Source of the DNA: Paenibacillus sp. FSL H8-0079
Lineage (GTDB): Bacteria; Bacillota; Bacilli; Paenibacillales; Paenibacillaceae
Assembly: GCF_037991315.1 (NCBI RefSeq)
Contig: NZ_CP150300.1
Span: forward strand, 992,001-1,056,000
Length of the DNA stretch: 64,000 bases
Direction of reading: 5' to 3'
Both the position numbers and the translations under genes were made by a program. Positions within the stretch are counted from its first letter, which is position 1. Every line of letters begins with the position of its first letter. Under the pieces are notes generated by a model. The model made no database searches. It was not told where the DNA came from and was given only the letters and a program-made list of their open reading frames with translations. This document shows, in pieces, positions 9,901-18,439 of this stretch.

Positions 9901-10906
9901 GGCAAATGACACGGTGCAAGTGACGGTGAATGCCGCACCGCCACTTCCGGAGAAGATGGCACAGTACAATTTTGATGAGAACACAGGCACGGCTGCCGCG
10001 GATTCTTCTGGTAGTGGCAACCATGCGACTGCCAAAGGTACAACATCCTGGGTAACAGGTAAAAAGAATCGTGCCATTAGTCTGTCCGGTACGGACGGTT
10101 ATGTGCAATTACCTGAAGGTATTGTCAACATGGCGGATTCTATCACGATTGCAACCTGGGTGAAGGCGAACTCACTCAGTGATTTTACCCGCATTTTCGA
10201 TTTTGGTACGGGGACGGGAACCTATATGTTCCTGACACCGAAGGTGGGGAGTAATATGAGATTTGCGATCACCACCGGAGGTAATGCCGCAGGCCAGGAA
10301 CAGACGATTAATGTACCGGGTCTCCCGGTAGGCGTATGGAAACATGTGACCGTTACGCTGACAGGCAACACGGGAATCATCTACGTGGATGGTGTGGAAG
10401 TCGGGCGGAATAACAATATGACGTTGAAACCGTCCAGTCTCGGTCAGACCAAGAATAACTATATTGGCAAATCGCAATACCCTGATCCGTATTTTAACGG
10501 GCTCATTGATGATTTCCGCATCTATAGCCGTGCATTGAGCGCAGCCGAAGTGGCAACCCTTGCATCTAGCACTTCGCTGGCCTTGAATGGGGAGGATGAA
10601 GCTGTTATACTGCCGGATCTGAGTGAAGAGAACACACCTCAGCTGGACGTTAGCGAGGTGGGAAGTGTGGATGTGACGGCTGTGGTGGGTGAAATACCTG
10701 CTTTACCTACCGTTGTTACTGTGACGTACAGTGATGGTACAACAAAGGACGTTGCGGTGGTCTGGAATGAGATAACGGCTGAGCAATTAGCAACGGTGAG
10801 CACGTTCATGGTTGAAGGAACCGTGGAGGGTACGGAACTGAAGGCGCAAGCGAACGTGACGATCATTGCTGCAACGGGAGAAGAGCCAGTGGCAGGTGAA
10901 AGTTGA
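6935..10906 (+). CDS. large secreted multidomain protein, putative glycosidase (DUF5695-like) with Ig-like, LamG and Big_4-like domains
   Basis: A 1323-aa protein with a Sec signal peptide (hydrophobic run, cleavage likely after TYA-H). Residues about 30-880 form a beta-rich start followed by a tryptophan-rich helical core (NVFNGYWGWGDDWGLTHGQ, SRGHMPVWYYYTDP) resembling the DUF5695 family; that assignment is from memory. Residues about 900-1000 are Ig/PKD-like (APTVDAGTDSSITLPDKIRL). Residues about 1005-1210 are a LamG/concanavalin-like fold (YNFDENTGTAAADSSGSGNHA ending in GLIDDFRIYSRALS). The C-terminus is a Big_4-type repeat (LPTVVTVTYSDGTTKDV). Its place behind a GH127 gene suggests extracellular attack on an arabinose-rich polymer. 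No catalytic residues are assigned. Confidence 0.72.
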   Translation: MRFKMMLTAVLSLAAALVFATDQTYAHELSTDKLILQTGNHGEISSIKIKGDAFPTEYVMNATVAPEQNTADHQWLGELMFTYRLNGGAWTKAWTNLSADGRTITNSGNQVTVTYANASNAQGIRNFKVIETYTTQTDGSILWKIEVQNTSGQKLEIGDLGLPLPFNEQWTYGDAIYETRVVTHSFVGNNSSYITASRPSGIGSYLMLIPDATTGAGFEYQDRWRNEEHPGSKWAWNPANEGKWIEGLNVFYIHSNVIKSTNRGYLPNTSLVLEAGQSKTYGFKFLAVADEHAAKNALYNAGLIDVTVVPGMIVPTNQKAKVDLRTSKTITKVQYANGTVVPLKESKPGDHKIYELQFSQLGPNNVTVEYDGGKKTVLQFYAIDPVDKALQDHSTFMVDKTQWNLPGDIRDKVFDDWMMNTKSKRNVFNGYWGWGDDWGLTHGQFLAEKNTLTPVAREIRAVDDYLETAIWTNLMNGHHEDYLIHDFLMPEPNTTPTYRGYAYPHVYNTYFSMYKIADLYPDLVTYKHDKETYLLRAYNIFKALYEGPVAYNWNTGLMGELTTPDIIQALKKEGYDTEANDIITKMRTKYGNFKNTTYPYGSEYSYDNTGEEAVYTLAKLHSDQVTEQSRALEIMGKINLKTRASRGHMPVWYYYTDPVTITGENWFNFQYTTSLAGYAMDDWIRFHEGTKREEQQRLSYAAKIANVGAINSGQISADPDNFGAASWTYQAEKGNYGTNGTGGGANVPLLNGWRGMTGEADLGLFGALQTLSADIAVDPIFGLTGYGADVTLTNGQYNITPLDGLFKRLNLITEKMYIELNKDQYTGAKLAVAKDYVWLDMKNLTPGQPHQTSITFQGLKTGTYLIKVDGQVKGKFNAYQPVNTLKVDAGTAASYTVELTPTTPDANAAPTVDAGTDSSITLPDKIRLQGTVIDDGLPSGQLTLGWSLVNGPAGAQVSFASPNSAYTQATVSIAGVYTFRLTANDSILSANDTVQVTVNAAPPLPEKMAQYNFDENTGTAAADSSGSGNHATAKGTTSWVTGKKNRAISLSGTDGYVQLPEGIVNMADSITIATWVKANSLSDFTRIFDFGTGTGTYMFLTPKVGSNMRFAITTGGNAAGQEQTINVPGLPVGVWKHVTVTLTGNTGIIYVDGVEVGRNNNMTLKPSSLGQTKNNYIGKSQYPDPYFNGLIDDFRIYSRALSAAEVATLASSTSLALNGEDEAVILPDLSEENTPQLDVSEVGSVDVTAVVGEIPALPTVVTVTYSDGTTKDVAVVWNEITAEQLATVSTFMVEGTVEGTELKAQANVTIIAATGEEPVAGES

Positions 10907-11007
10907 ATGGATGTAGCCGTTAACCGTACGTAACATAACAGGTACTAGGTAGCATCCCGTATCTGACAACCGATAATACGGTGCATTATTACGGATTACA
11001 CATGAAG

Positions 11008-11076
11008 AAGCGCCCGGTTTGTCCGAAGATATGCGTTGCAGAGCAACGTGATCTCGACCTACCGGGCGCTTTTTTG
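11008..11076 (+). terminator. intrinsic terminator after the large secreted protein
   Basis: AAGCGCCCGGT at 11008-11018 pairs with ACCGGGCGCTT at 11061-11071 and is followed by a U tract. The roughly 40-base interior carries its own dyad (CGTTGC-AGA-GCAACG), so the RNA would fold as a branched hairpin rather than a simple stem-loop. Confidence 0.8.
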
Positions 11077-11096
11077 TTATATCAATTTGGACAGAC

Positions 11097-12059
11097 TTAT
11101 AGCGACTTGGGTCTATATTCGGTACCGGTAAATTTGTTACGGAAGTTGGAGGGTGAGATGCCTTCTTTTTTGGAGAAGCAGGAAGAAAAGTAGGATACAT
11201 GGTTGAAGCCGATCTCCTCGGCAATGCGAGCAACGGACCAGGCAGTTTGCAGCAGCAGCTTTTTGGCCTGTTCAAGTCTGTAGTGTAGCAGATATTCCAT
11301 CGGTGTCATGCCGTAGACCTTCAACATACTTCGGGCCAGATAGTTCGGGTGATAGTTCAGTTCCTTTTGCAACAATGGATTGGAGATCGGAAGTGAGTAG
11401 TTATGGCGGATATATAATTCAATCTTCTCGGCGATGCGAATGGCCGTTACATCGGACAGGGAGGATAGTCCACGATCCAGATGCTGCATGAAATGCTGAA
11501 AGCTCGCCTGTCGTTTCCAGTTTCGCATGGATTGTGGCTCCTGATCAAGCTGTGAAAAGTGTTCCAGCATCTCCATTTCCTTGGGTGAAATTCGCATATG
11601 TTTCGGAATGAAGATGGAACATACATCGCAGTGATTCAGATATGCACTTTTCTTGTGTGTATCAATGAGCTGAGCCTGATTCGCCAGACACTCATCCATA
11701 TCGGTGGATTCTTTCCAACTGCCATAGGTTTGAAAATGAATCCAGAGCAGTTCAGTCTCCGTTTCACATGCAGCACTGCCATAATGGTGGCCATCAGGCA
11801 TCAGAATCAAGGCGTCTCCTTCCTGAAGTCGCCATTCCGTTCCATTCTCGTTGACGGCGAGAGAACCACGGGTAACGACAATGAGATCAAATACACCAAT
11901 GTCACTGCGGCTGATATGATATTCACCAGCTTCGTAATATGCACGTCCACAATCGATAAAATAGGGAATGGGCGGGGTGATGAAGTGAAGTATGGGTGAG
12001 TCCAATCCGGCACCTCCGAACAGGTTGGAATATTTAAAATTCATGTTGGCATCGAGCAT
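11097..12059 (-). CDS. AraC-family transcriptional regulator
   Basis: The 320-aa protein has an N-terminal cupin-like sensor half (FDLIVVTRGSLAVNENGTEWRLQEGDALILMPDGHHYG). The C-terminal double helix-turn-helix of AraC/XylS regulators follows (PLLQKELNYHPNYLARSMLKVYGMTPMEYLLHYRLEQAKKLLLQTAWSVARIAEEIGFNHVSYFSSCFSKKEGISPSNFR). It is divergent from the sugar ABC importer at 12163 and convergent with the GH127 unit. It is therefore the probable saccharide-responsive activator of one or both. No strong ribosome-binding site precedes the ATG at 12059 or the alternative ATG at 12044, so the start is uncertain. Confidence 0.88.
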   Translation of the reverse strand: MLDANMNFKYSNLFGGAGLDSPILHFITPPIPYFIDCGRAYYEAGEYHISRSDIGVFDLIVVTRGSLAVNENGTEWRLQEGDALILMPDGHHYGSAACETETELLWIHFQTYGSWKESTDMDECLANQAQLIDTHKKSAYLNHCDVCSIFIPKHMRISPKEMEMLEHFSQLDQEPQSMRNWKRQASFQHFMQHLDRGLSSLSDVTAIRIAEKIELYIRHNYSLPISNPLLQKELNYHPNYLARSMLKVYGMTPMEYLLHYRLEQAKKLLLQTAWSVARIAEEIGFNHVSYFSSCFSKKEGISPSNFRNKFTGTEYRPKSL

Positions 12060-12092
12060 TTATTTTTTATGATACAGCAAGTAACATAGAAA

Positions 12093-12106
12093 ATAAAGCG
12101 CTTACG
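12093..12106 (+). promoter_or_regulatory. candidate cre (CcpA) site
   Basis: ATAAAGCGCTTACG has the palindromic core AAAGCGCTT of catabolite-responsive elements, with imperfect ends. It lies in the divergent AraC/sugar-importer promoter region, where carbon catabolite repression is expected. The assignment rests on one core match. Confidence 0.45.
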
Positions 12107-12162
12107 AAATTAGCTTTATCCTTCATCTGATTCATATCACAACCTTGGGAAGGGGATTTTAC

Positions 12163-13482
12163 ATGAAGAAAATGTTGGTTTGGTTAGGGGTATGTATTCT
12201 TGCGGTGATGACGGTCTTGAGTGGATGCAGTACGGCAAAGGAAGCGTCCAATGGGTCATCTGGGGGAAACGGAGGAAACGCACAAGGGGGAGCGACCAAA
12301 CTCATTTTCTGGACGTTTGTAGATGCGCATCAGAAGTTTTATGAAAGTATGGCAGAGCAGTGGAATCAGGAACATCCGGATCAACAGATTGAATTGGAAG
12401 CGACTACGATTCCATACGACGATATGCATACGAAGTTGCTGCTTGCATTACAGTCGGGTGTAGGTGCACCGGATCTGGTAGATATTGAGCAGAGCAAATT
12501 CCCCAATTTCATGAAAGGTGTTCCGCAACTGGTGGATCTGACAGACATGATCAAGCCAGAACTGAATAACATCGTACAATCCCGTGTTGAGATCTACAGC
12601 AAGGAAGGCAAATATTACGGTATCGATTATCATGTCGGTGCAACCGTCATGTATTACAACCAAGAGATTTTGGATCAGGCGGGTGTGAATGCAGATGATA
12701 TCAAGACCTGGAGTGATTTTGAACAGGCAGGGAAACAGGTGCTCGCGAAGACAGGCAAACCGATGATTACATTTGAGGGTAACGGTAACTGGTCTTGGTG
12801 GCCGGCCATCAGTCAACAGAAATCAGATCAGGTGGATGCAGATGGAAATGTTACGGTGAATGCGCCTGTGAATGTGCAGACGATGAAATTCTTCCAGCAG
12901 ATGGTCAAGGAAGGGGTAGCAGCTGTCGCTCCTGGGGCGGGTCATGATACGGAAGAATACTTCGGTTATATGGATCAAGGCAGTTCGGCGGCGGTATTTA
13001 TGCCATTCTGGTTCATGAATCGGTTCACGGACCATATTCCGGATCTGAAAGGGAAAATGATCATTCGTCCGATGCCAGCATGGGAAGAGGGCGGCAATCG
13101 TTCAGCGGGTATGGGTGGAACGGCAACATCCATTACGAATCAGTCTGGCGCTGTGGAGCTTGCGGAGCAGTTCCTCGCTTATGCGAAATTATCCAAGGAA
13201 GGTAATCTTCAGATCTGGAAACAGCTTGGTTTTGACCCGATTCGTACCGACGTATGGACCGATTCAGCGATGAAGGAATCGAACAAATACACGGATTATT
13301 TCGGGGACGATATCTTCGATACACTGCTGAGTGTGAAAGATGAGATTGCTCCGGTCAACATTCGGGAGAAGTCACCTGAAGTGTTCGATGCCGTACGTAA
13401 CAAAGCCATGCCAGATATCTTCATTAATCTGAAAGATCCTGAACAGGTATTGAATGATTTGCAGGCTGAATTAACTCGTTGA
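12163..13482 (+). CDS. sugar ABC transporter substrate-binding lipoprotein (CUT1 family)
   Basis: The 439-aa lipoprotein begins MKKMLVWLG, with lipobox VLSGC and a Gly/Ser/Asn-rich linker. The mature part is a family 1 solute-binding protein (TKLIFWTFVDAHQKFYESMAEQWNQEHPDQQIELEATTIPYDDMHTKLLLALQSG). An in-frame ATG exists at 12145, but GGGAAGGGG sits just ahead of 12163 and the signal peptide starts there, so 12163 is preferred. It feeds the two permeases downstream. No ATPase is encoded here, as is common for CUT1 importers that share an MsmX-type ATPase. Ligand unknown; an arabino- or pectic oligosaccharide is inferred from neighbours. Confidence 0.9.
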   Translation: MKKMLVWLGVCILAVMTVLSGCSTAKEASNGSSGGNGGNAQGGATKLIFWTFVDAHQKFYESMAEQWNQEHPDQQIELEATTIPYDDMHTKLLLALQSGVGAPDLVDIEQSKFPNFMKGVPQLVDLTDMIKPELNNIVQSRVEIYSKEGKYYGIDYHVGATVMYYNQEILDQAGVNADDIKTWSDFEQAGKQVLAKTGKPMITFEGNGNWSWWPAISQQKSDQVDADGNVTVNAPVNVQTMKFFQQMVKEGVAAVAPGAGHDTEEYFGYMDQGSSAAVFMPFWFMNRFTDHIPDLKGKMIIRPMPAWEEGGNRSAGMGGTATSITNQSGAVELAEQFLAYAKLSKEGNLQIWKQLGFDPIRTDVWTDSAMKESNKYTDYFGDDIFDTLLSVKDEIAPVNIREKSPEVFDAVRNKAMPDIFINLKDPEQVLNDLQAELTR

Positions 13483-13561
13483 GGTAGGAAAGGCTTAAAC
13501 GTCAATTACATTTCTTTCATACAGAGTATACGGTTCATTCCAGGTTGGAGGTTGGTCTACA

Positions 13562-14494
13562 GTGCAGCTGCAAAAGGAAACAACGGTTTCTGTACGCGCC
13601 ATCAGGCAGCGGAGAGTACGGATGAATGCCAGAACATGGGCACCTTATCTGTTTGTGTTACCGTTCATTTTGTCTTTTCTCATCTTCTTTGCCTACCCGT
13701 TATTTCGAGCCGGGGTAATGAGTTTCCAGCAGGTGCTCCCCGGAGACGTACAGTTTGTGGGGCTTGAGCATTACAGTAAGCTATGGAATGCCGATTTCCG
13801 GGCAGCACTGTGGAATAGCACGCGTTACACGTTCTGGACGCTGCTCTTGCTGGTTCCCATCCCACTCGTGCTTGCTGTATTGCTCAATTCAAGTCGCATG
13901 ATGGCTCGTAATGTGTTCCGCTCTGCTCTGTTTATTCCGGCACTGACCTCCGTTGTTGTAGCGGGGGTTGTGTTCCGGCTTATCTTCGGCGAGCTGGATG
14001 GTGCGCTGATGAATTCCATCCTGAACCTGCTGGGTATTCCGAGCCAGCAATGGTTGTACAGTTCGTCCCTTGCGATGGTCGCACTGGTTGTACTGGCAGG
14101 TTGGCGCTGGATCGGTATTAATATGCTGTACTTTCTATCGGCATTGCAGAGCATCCCTAAGGATCTGTATGAAGCGGCAGATATCGATGGAGCGGGTGTG
14201 CTGAACAAATTCACCAAGATTACCGTACCGATGCTCAAACCGATCACGATCTATGTGGTGACGATTACTTTGTATGGCGGATATGCCATGTTCACGGAGA
14301 GTTACATGCTCTGGGCAGGCAAACCGTCTCCGCAAAATATCGGGTTAACGATGGTGGGGTATATCTACCAACAAGGTTTCCAGTATTTCAATCTGGGATT
14401 CGGTGCAGCAATTGGCATTACGCTGTTGGTGATTACACTCGTGATCAGTATGCTTCAGTTGACGGTGCTCGGCATGTTCAGGAAGGAGGATTAA
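13562..14494 (+). CDS. sugar ABC transporter permease 1 (MalF/UgpA-like)
   Basis: A 310-aa membrane protein with about six transmembrane segments (APYLFVLPFILSFLIFFAYPLFRAG first). It has the EAA loop LYEAADIDGAGVLNKFTKITVPMLKPI characteristic of CUT1 permeases. Translation appears to begin at a GTG, with GGAGG 10 bases upstream. It ends 4 bp before the TTG of the partner permease, within that gene's ribosome-binding region, so the two are coupled. It forms the heterodimeric channel for the lipoprotein encoded upstream. Confidence 0.9.
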   Translation: MQLQKETTVSVRAIRQRRVRMNARTWAPYLFVLPFILSFLIFFAYPLFRAGVMSFQQVLPGDVQFVGLEHYSKLWNADFRAALWNSTRYTFWTLLLLVPIPLVLAVLLNSSRMMARNVFRSALFIPALTSVVVAGVVFRLIFGELDGALMNSILNLLGIPSQQWLYSSSLAMVALVVLAGWRWIGINMLYFLSALQSIPKDLYEAADIDGAGVLNKFTKITVPMLKPITIYVVTITLYGGYAMFTESYMLWAGKPSPQNIGLTMVGYIYQQGFQYFNLGFGAAIGITLLVITLVISMLQLTVLGMFRKED

Positions 14495-14498
14495 GGCC

Positions 14499-15356
14499 TT
14501 GATGCGTAGATGGGGAATCAAACTGAATGTGGCTTCACTGCTCTTACTGATGTTGTTCGTGATCTTGGGTATCTTGATGCTGTTTCCGCTATATGCACTG
14601 ATCCTCGCTTCGCTGAAACCGGCTACGGAACTGTTTCGATATGGACTCAATGTCCGATGGGATTGGGCATTAATGAGCTTCGAGAATTACAAATCGATCT
14701 TCACCGGAACGGGAGCAGCAGGGAACTATTTTATATGGTACAAAAACAGTCTTGTCATCACAGCATTATTCACGGTATTAAGTCTGCTGTTCTCCTCGAT
14801 GGTCGGATATGGGCTGGGGGTCTATCGGTTCAGGGGCCAGAATCTGATCTTTACCCTGGTGCTGGTTGTTATGATGATCCCGATGGAGATTATCCTGCTT
14901 CCCTTATATGAACTGACGATTAAATTGAAGCTGATCAATACGGTGTGGGGCGTTATTCTGCCTTTTATCGTGGCACCCTTGCCCATCTTCTTCTTCAGGC
15001 AGTTTGCCCAAGGTTTGCCGAAGGATTTTATGGATGCAGGGCGGATTGATGGTTGTACGGAGTTCGGGATCTTCTTCCGCATTATGGTGCCGTTGATGGC
15101 TCCTGCATTTGGGGCGATAGCTATCTTGCAAGCGATGAACAGCTGGAATAACTTTCTCTGGCCACTCGTGGTGCTTCGTACCACAGAACAATTCACCTTG
15201 CCGATCGGACTCGCTTCTTTCGTATCACCACTCGGCAATCATTACGAAGAACTAATCGCTGGAGCCGTGCTTGCCATTGTACCGATTCTGATTCTATTCC
15301 TGTTCTTCCAACGCTTTTTTATCTCAGGACTTACGGTTGGCGGGGTCAAAGGATAA
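14499..15356 (+). CDS. sugar ABC transporter permease 2 (MalG/UgpE-like)
   Basis: A 285-aa membrane protein with an N-terminal transmembrane segment, the periplasmic-loop motif SLKPATELF and the EAA loop MDAGRIDGCTEFGIFFRIMVPLMAPAFG. It is the second half of the CUT1 permease pair. The start may be TTG at 14499 or ATG at 14502; AAGGAGG at 14483-14489 is compatible with either. The importer operon ends here, with no clear terminator before the radical SAM gene. Confidence 0.9.
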   Translation: MMRRWGIKLNVASLLLLMLFVILGILMLFPLYALILASLKPATELFRYGLNVRWDWALMSFENYKSIFTGTGAAGNYFIWYKNSLVITALFTVLSLLFSSMVGYGLGVYRFRGQNLIFTLVLVVMMIPMEIILLPLYELTIKLKLINTVWGVILPFIVAPLPIFFFRQFAQGLPKDFMDAGRIDGCTEFGIFFRIMVPLMAPAFGAIAILQAMNSWNNFLWPLVVLRTTEQFTLPIGLASFVSPLGNHYEELIAGAVLAIVPILILFLFFQRFFISGLTVGGVKG

Positions 15357-15392
15357 TGGCATAAATCTTTAAACCCGTAAACAGTTCAACAA

Positions 15393-15421
15393 TTTACCTC
15401 GGCTCACGAACCCGATATAAT
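15393..15421 (+). promoter_or_regulatory. candidate sigma-A promoter for the radical SAM gene
   Basis: TATAAT at 15416-15421 is preceded at 17-bp spacing by TTTACC, a weak -35. It stands 75 bp ahead of the radical SAM start codon and would give that gene expression independent of the sugar importer. Confidence 0.4.
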
Positions 15422-15496
15422 AGGGATGGCGCATATTGGCCGGATCACAAATGCAGGCGGGATTGTTCTCCCTCCGAAGCAGAATGGGGACCCGAG

Positions 15497-16372
15497 TTGA
15501 AAACGTTCAAAAAAGTATATATTGAGATCACGAGTATCTGCAATCTGGCGTGCAGCTTCTGTCCGCAGACACAGCGTGCCAAAGGATTCATTGACCCTGA
15601 AGTCTTCAACAATATACTGGATCAAGTTAAACCACATACCAACCATATTTATTTACATGTCAAAGGTGAACCCTTGTTGCATCCCAAAATAGATTTGCTG
15701 CTCGATTCCGCACATGAGAAGGGACTCAAGGTGATCATTACAACGAATGGTACACTGTTGCCCAAGACTCAGCATAAATTGCTCGGCAAACCGGCGCTGC
15801 GGCAGATGAACTTCTCCTTGCACAGCTTCGATGGGCATGAAGGTTCAACCGACCGTGACGGGTACCTGAGCAATATTCTGTCTTTTGTACACGAGGCCGT
15901 TAAGCACAATGTCATCATCTCATTCCGGTTGTGGAATCTGACACAGGATAACTTCACGAATGCTCAGATGAATCGAAATCGGGAGACCCTTGAAGTACTG
16001 GAACGTGAATTCAATCTGGACTTCCGCATTGAGGAAAAAGTAGTTCCAGGCAGCGGGGTCAAAATTGCCCCGAATGTATACCTGAATCAGGATCATGAGT
16101 TCCAGTGGCCAAGTCTGGATGCACCCGAAGATGACGGCAAAGGCTTTTGCCATGCACTTCGCGGTCAGGCAGCTGTACTTGTCGATGGAACGGTGGTTCC
16201 ATGCTGTCTTGATGGCGAGGGTGTCATTAATCTCGGTAACGTGCACGAGAAATCATTCTCGGAGATTATTGAGGGTGAGCGAGCGAACAATCTGGTGTAT
16301 GGTTTCTCCAAGCGGGAAGCTGTGGAAGAGTTGTGCAGGAAGTGCGGGTATCGTCAGCGTTTTGGAGCCTAG
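15497..16372 (+). CDS. radical SAM/SPASM-type protein of unknown substrate
   Basis: The 291-aa protein has the radical SAM cluster motif CNLACSFC (Cys15, Cys19, Cys22). The usual barrel motifs follow (HVKGEPLLHP, the GGEP-like SAM site, and IITTNGTLL). A Cys-rich C-terminus (GFCHALRG, VVPCCLDGEG, LCRKCGY) suggests a SPASM-like auxiliary cluster. SPASM enzymes modify peptides or proteins or act as sulfatase maturases, but no sulfatase or peptide precursor lies beside it. The start is a TTG with GGGGAC ahead of it. It sits between a sugar importer and a pectate lyase; the function is not recognised. Confidence 0.8.
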   Translation: MKTFKKVYIEITSICNLACSFCPQTQRAKGFIDPEVFNNILDQVKPHTNHIYLHVKGEPLLHPKIDLLLDSAHEKGLKVIITTNGTLLPKTQHKLLGKPALRQMNFSLHSFDGHEGSTDRDGYLSNILSFVHEAVKHNVIISFRLWNLTQDNFTNAQMNRNRETLEVLEREFNLDFRIEEKVVPGSGVKIAPNVYLNQDHEFQWPSLDAPEDDGKGFCHALRGQAAVLVDGTVVPCCLDGEGVINLGNVHEKSFSEIIEGERANNLVYGFSKREAVEELCRKCGYRQRFGA

Positions 16373-16698
16373 AATATATAGTAAATTAAATTATTTTCCT
16401 ATAAGATCACGTTGTCTGTAACAGATGATGTGGTCTTTGTTGTGTTACTGAGGCTGTAAATAGAGCATATCCGAAGTTGATATTGGTACATAACAAGTAG
16501 ACATTATACCGCAAAGCATACTGAAACATCAGGTTCTATGCTGGAAAATGATTACGTGACCTAATGATTATTCTCGTAATATTCCTTTATTTGGTAGGAT
16601 CAGGGTAGGTTCCGAGGACAGAGATTTTTCTCTTAGTTTATAGGAAGACAAGTCTCTGCTTGAACCCATTCAATCCAAATAAGGGAGGATGTTTATTA
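16373..16698 (+). terminator. intergenic region with intrinsic terminator at 16403-16444
   Basis: AAGATCAC at 16403-16410 pairs with GTGGTCTT at 16430-16437, with an inner TCTG-TAA-CAGA hairpin, and is followed by a U-rich stretch. It ends the radical SAM transcript. The rest of this 326-bp gap is AT-rich with no gene; it presumably holds the pectate lyase promoter. Confidence 0.6.
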
Positions 16699-17367
16699 AT
16701 GAAAAAGATGTTGACGGTATTGTTGTCAGTTGGTCTGCTTGCTTCTACATTTGGTGCAATTCCGGTGTCTGCAGCTCCCGAGATCGTGAAGACAACGATT
16801 ATTGTTCCTAAAGGAACGACGTATGATGGGAAAGGCAAAAGTGTTGCCGCAGATCCCAAAACATTAGGAGATGGCAGTCAGGCCGAGAACCAGAAACCTA
16901 TTTTCCGACTGGAGGCAGGGGCTACGTTAAAAAATGTTGTGATTGAAGCACCGGCAGCCGATGGGGTGCACTGTTATGGCAACTGCAATATTGAAAATGT
17001 AACCTGGAAGGATGTCGGTGAGGATGCGCTCACGCTGAAATCTGCAGGGACTGTAAACATCACAGGTGGTGCGGCGTACAAGGCCTATGACAAAGTGTTC
17101 CAGATGAATGCATCCGGTACGATCAATATTAAAAATTTCAAAGCAAATGATATCGGCAAGCTGGTGCGTCAAAATGGCGGAACGTCCTATGCAGTCACCA
17201 TGAATGTGTCCAACTCGGACATTTCCAATGTGAAGGATTCCATCCTGCGGACAGATAGCAGTTCTACTGTAGGTAAAATCACAAATACACGGTATTCCAA
17301 AGTGCCAACGCTGTTCAAGGGCTTCGCTTCAGGGAAAACGAGCCAGTCCGGAAACACGCAATATTAA
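16699..17367 (+). CDS. pectate lyase, polysaccharide lyase family 3
   Basis: The 222-aa secreted protein has a Sec signal peptide ([19 protein letters not shown], cleavage near VSA-A). A single PL3 parallel beta-helix domain follows: [61 protein letters not shown]. The family cleaves polygalacturonate by calcium-dependent beta-elimination. Length is normal for PL3. The ATG at 16699 follows GGGAGG; an upstream in-frame extension to 16660 lacks a ribosome-binding site. It fits the pectin/arabinan theme of the cluster. Confidence 0.92.
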   Translation: MKKMLTVLLSVGLLASTFGAIPVSAAPEIVKTTIIVPKGTTYDGKGKSVAADPKTLGDGSQAENQKPIFRLEAGATLKNVVIEAPAADGVHCYGNCNIENVTWKDVGEDALTLKSAGTVNITGGAAYKAYDKVFQMNASGTINIKNFKANDIGKLVRQNGGTSYAVTMNVSNSDISNVKDSILRTDSSSTVGKITNTRYSKVPTLFKGFASGKTSQSGNTQY

Positions 17368-17420
17368 AGCATTGCCACAATTACCCATCTGATGTACATT
17401 AGAAGCAATGAAATAAGTGA

Positions 17421-17508
17421 ACCGGGAGCTCAATGAAGTTGGGCTGAGAGAGTGGCCTTGTGCCGCTGACCGTACATCTGATCTGGGTAATGCCAGCGTA
17501 GAGAACAT
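17421..17508 (+). promoter_or_regulatory. TPP riboswitch associated with ykoEDC
   Basis: Conserved thi-box segments appear in order: ACCGGGAGCTC, GGGCTGAGAG, GCTGACCG, then ATCTGATCTGGGTAATGCC and AGCGTAGAGAA. The aptamer looks complete. Its terminator lies at 17675-17703. The first gene of the expected regulon, ykoE, starts only at 18694, because an intron-like element and a repeat sit in between. Confidence 0.93.
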
Positions 17509-17674
17509 GGATTTACAATGTGTAAGGGTGAAATGTGCAAATTAATGAGGAAAACAACATGACTTCTTTTAGCTGCGGTGGTTGGTCTGCTGCAACGGAG
17601 AGGGAATGATTGATATTCCGTCTTTTCGACATCCATCCCATACATCGTTGTGAGGATTGTATACTGTGCGTAAG

Positions 17675-17703
17675 GCCTGCCCGGAACCGGGGAGGCTTTT
17701 TTT
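17675..17703 (+). terminator. terminator of the second TPP riboswitch
   Basis: GCCTGCCCGG pairs with CCGGGGAGGC (one mismatch) around a 2-base loop and is followed by seven T. It lies about 165 bases 3' of the aptamer, further than usual. The intron-like element begins about 8 bases after the T tract. Confidence 0.85.
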
Positions 17704-17710
17704 GTTTATT

Positions 17711-18430
17711 GCGTGCCCAGCTAAGCACGCATCTTCTAGCCGATGAAAATCCGGTCGCGGGAGAGGCCAAGCCCCGTGTAGCTAGGATACTTGCGTATGG
17801 AGAAATCTGTGCGTAAAAGCGTATCGACGAAAGTACCTGTCAGAGACAGGGCGAGCGACAGTCCAGGCCGTAACATCAAGTGAATCCTGCCGCGTCGTCA
17901 AAAAGGCCTTGCAAGAGGGAAAAGAGGAAGCCGAGTCTCGTGTAGATGGACGAAGGCCAGGGAAGCTGTTTTGAACTTGGAGCGACAGCGAAGAATCCTC
18001 CGGCGTAAGGGGAGCGGCATGGTCTGAAAGAGGATGTAGTGAACTGGGGAGACCCTCCCCTGCACGGATTTTTTTTTTTTATGAATCCGTAAAGTGGTAC
18101 TCTATAAGCCAGAAGGTGAAGTGAGTGAACAGCAGGAAGGGAGTCCGAGGGGCTCATACTACCTGGGAACGCAGGACAACACAACCTGCGGGAGGGAAGG
18201 AGCCCTACTTTGTTCACGTTTCACCAAGAGGTACGAGTTCGTGAATGCCAAAATGGCTAACGACACGCTAGAAAACACTCAACAACTCTTATAGGGGAAA
18301 CTAGGTCATGAGGCCAAAGCAAATATGCTGCATGCCCATGAAAGATGAACATCGGAAAGCCGTATGAGGGAAAACCTCACGTACGGTTTGATGAGGAGGG
18401 GCTGGGTTTTGCCCAGCCTTTTACTCTAGT
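17711..18430 (+). mobile_element. ORF-less group II intron-like element (probably class C)
   Basis: Near the 3' end is a domain V hairpin at 18358-18389: AGCCGTATGAGG, a GAAA-type loop, CCTCACGTACGGTT, including the AGC triad and the bulge. A domain VI-like stem GGGCTGGG-TTTT-GCCCAGCC and a terminal TTTTACTCTA follow. The 5' end GCGTGCCCAGC resembles the start of class C introns such as O.i. (GUGUGCCCGGC), and domain I-like segments follow. Class C introns are known to insert just behind intrinsic terminators, exactly the position here. No reverse transcriptase/maturase ORF is present in the roughly 720 nt, so splicing would need help in trans. The boundaries are estimates. Confidence 0.75.
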
Positions 18431-18439
18431 TTAGAGGTT

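Noticed and set aside
17610..18294. Short reading frames in both strands between the TPP riboswitch and ykoE
   Set aside because: They fall in the group II intron-like RNA; none resembles a maturase or any other protein.
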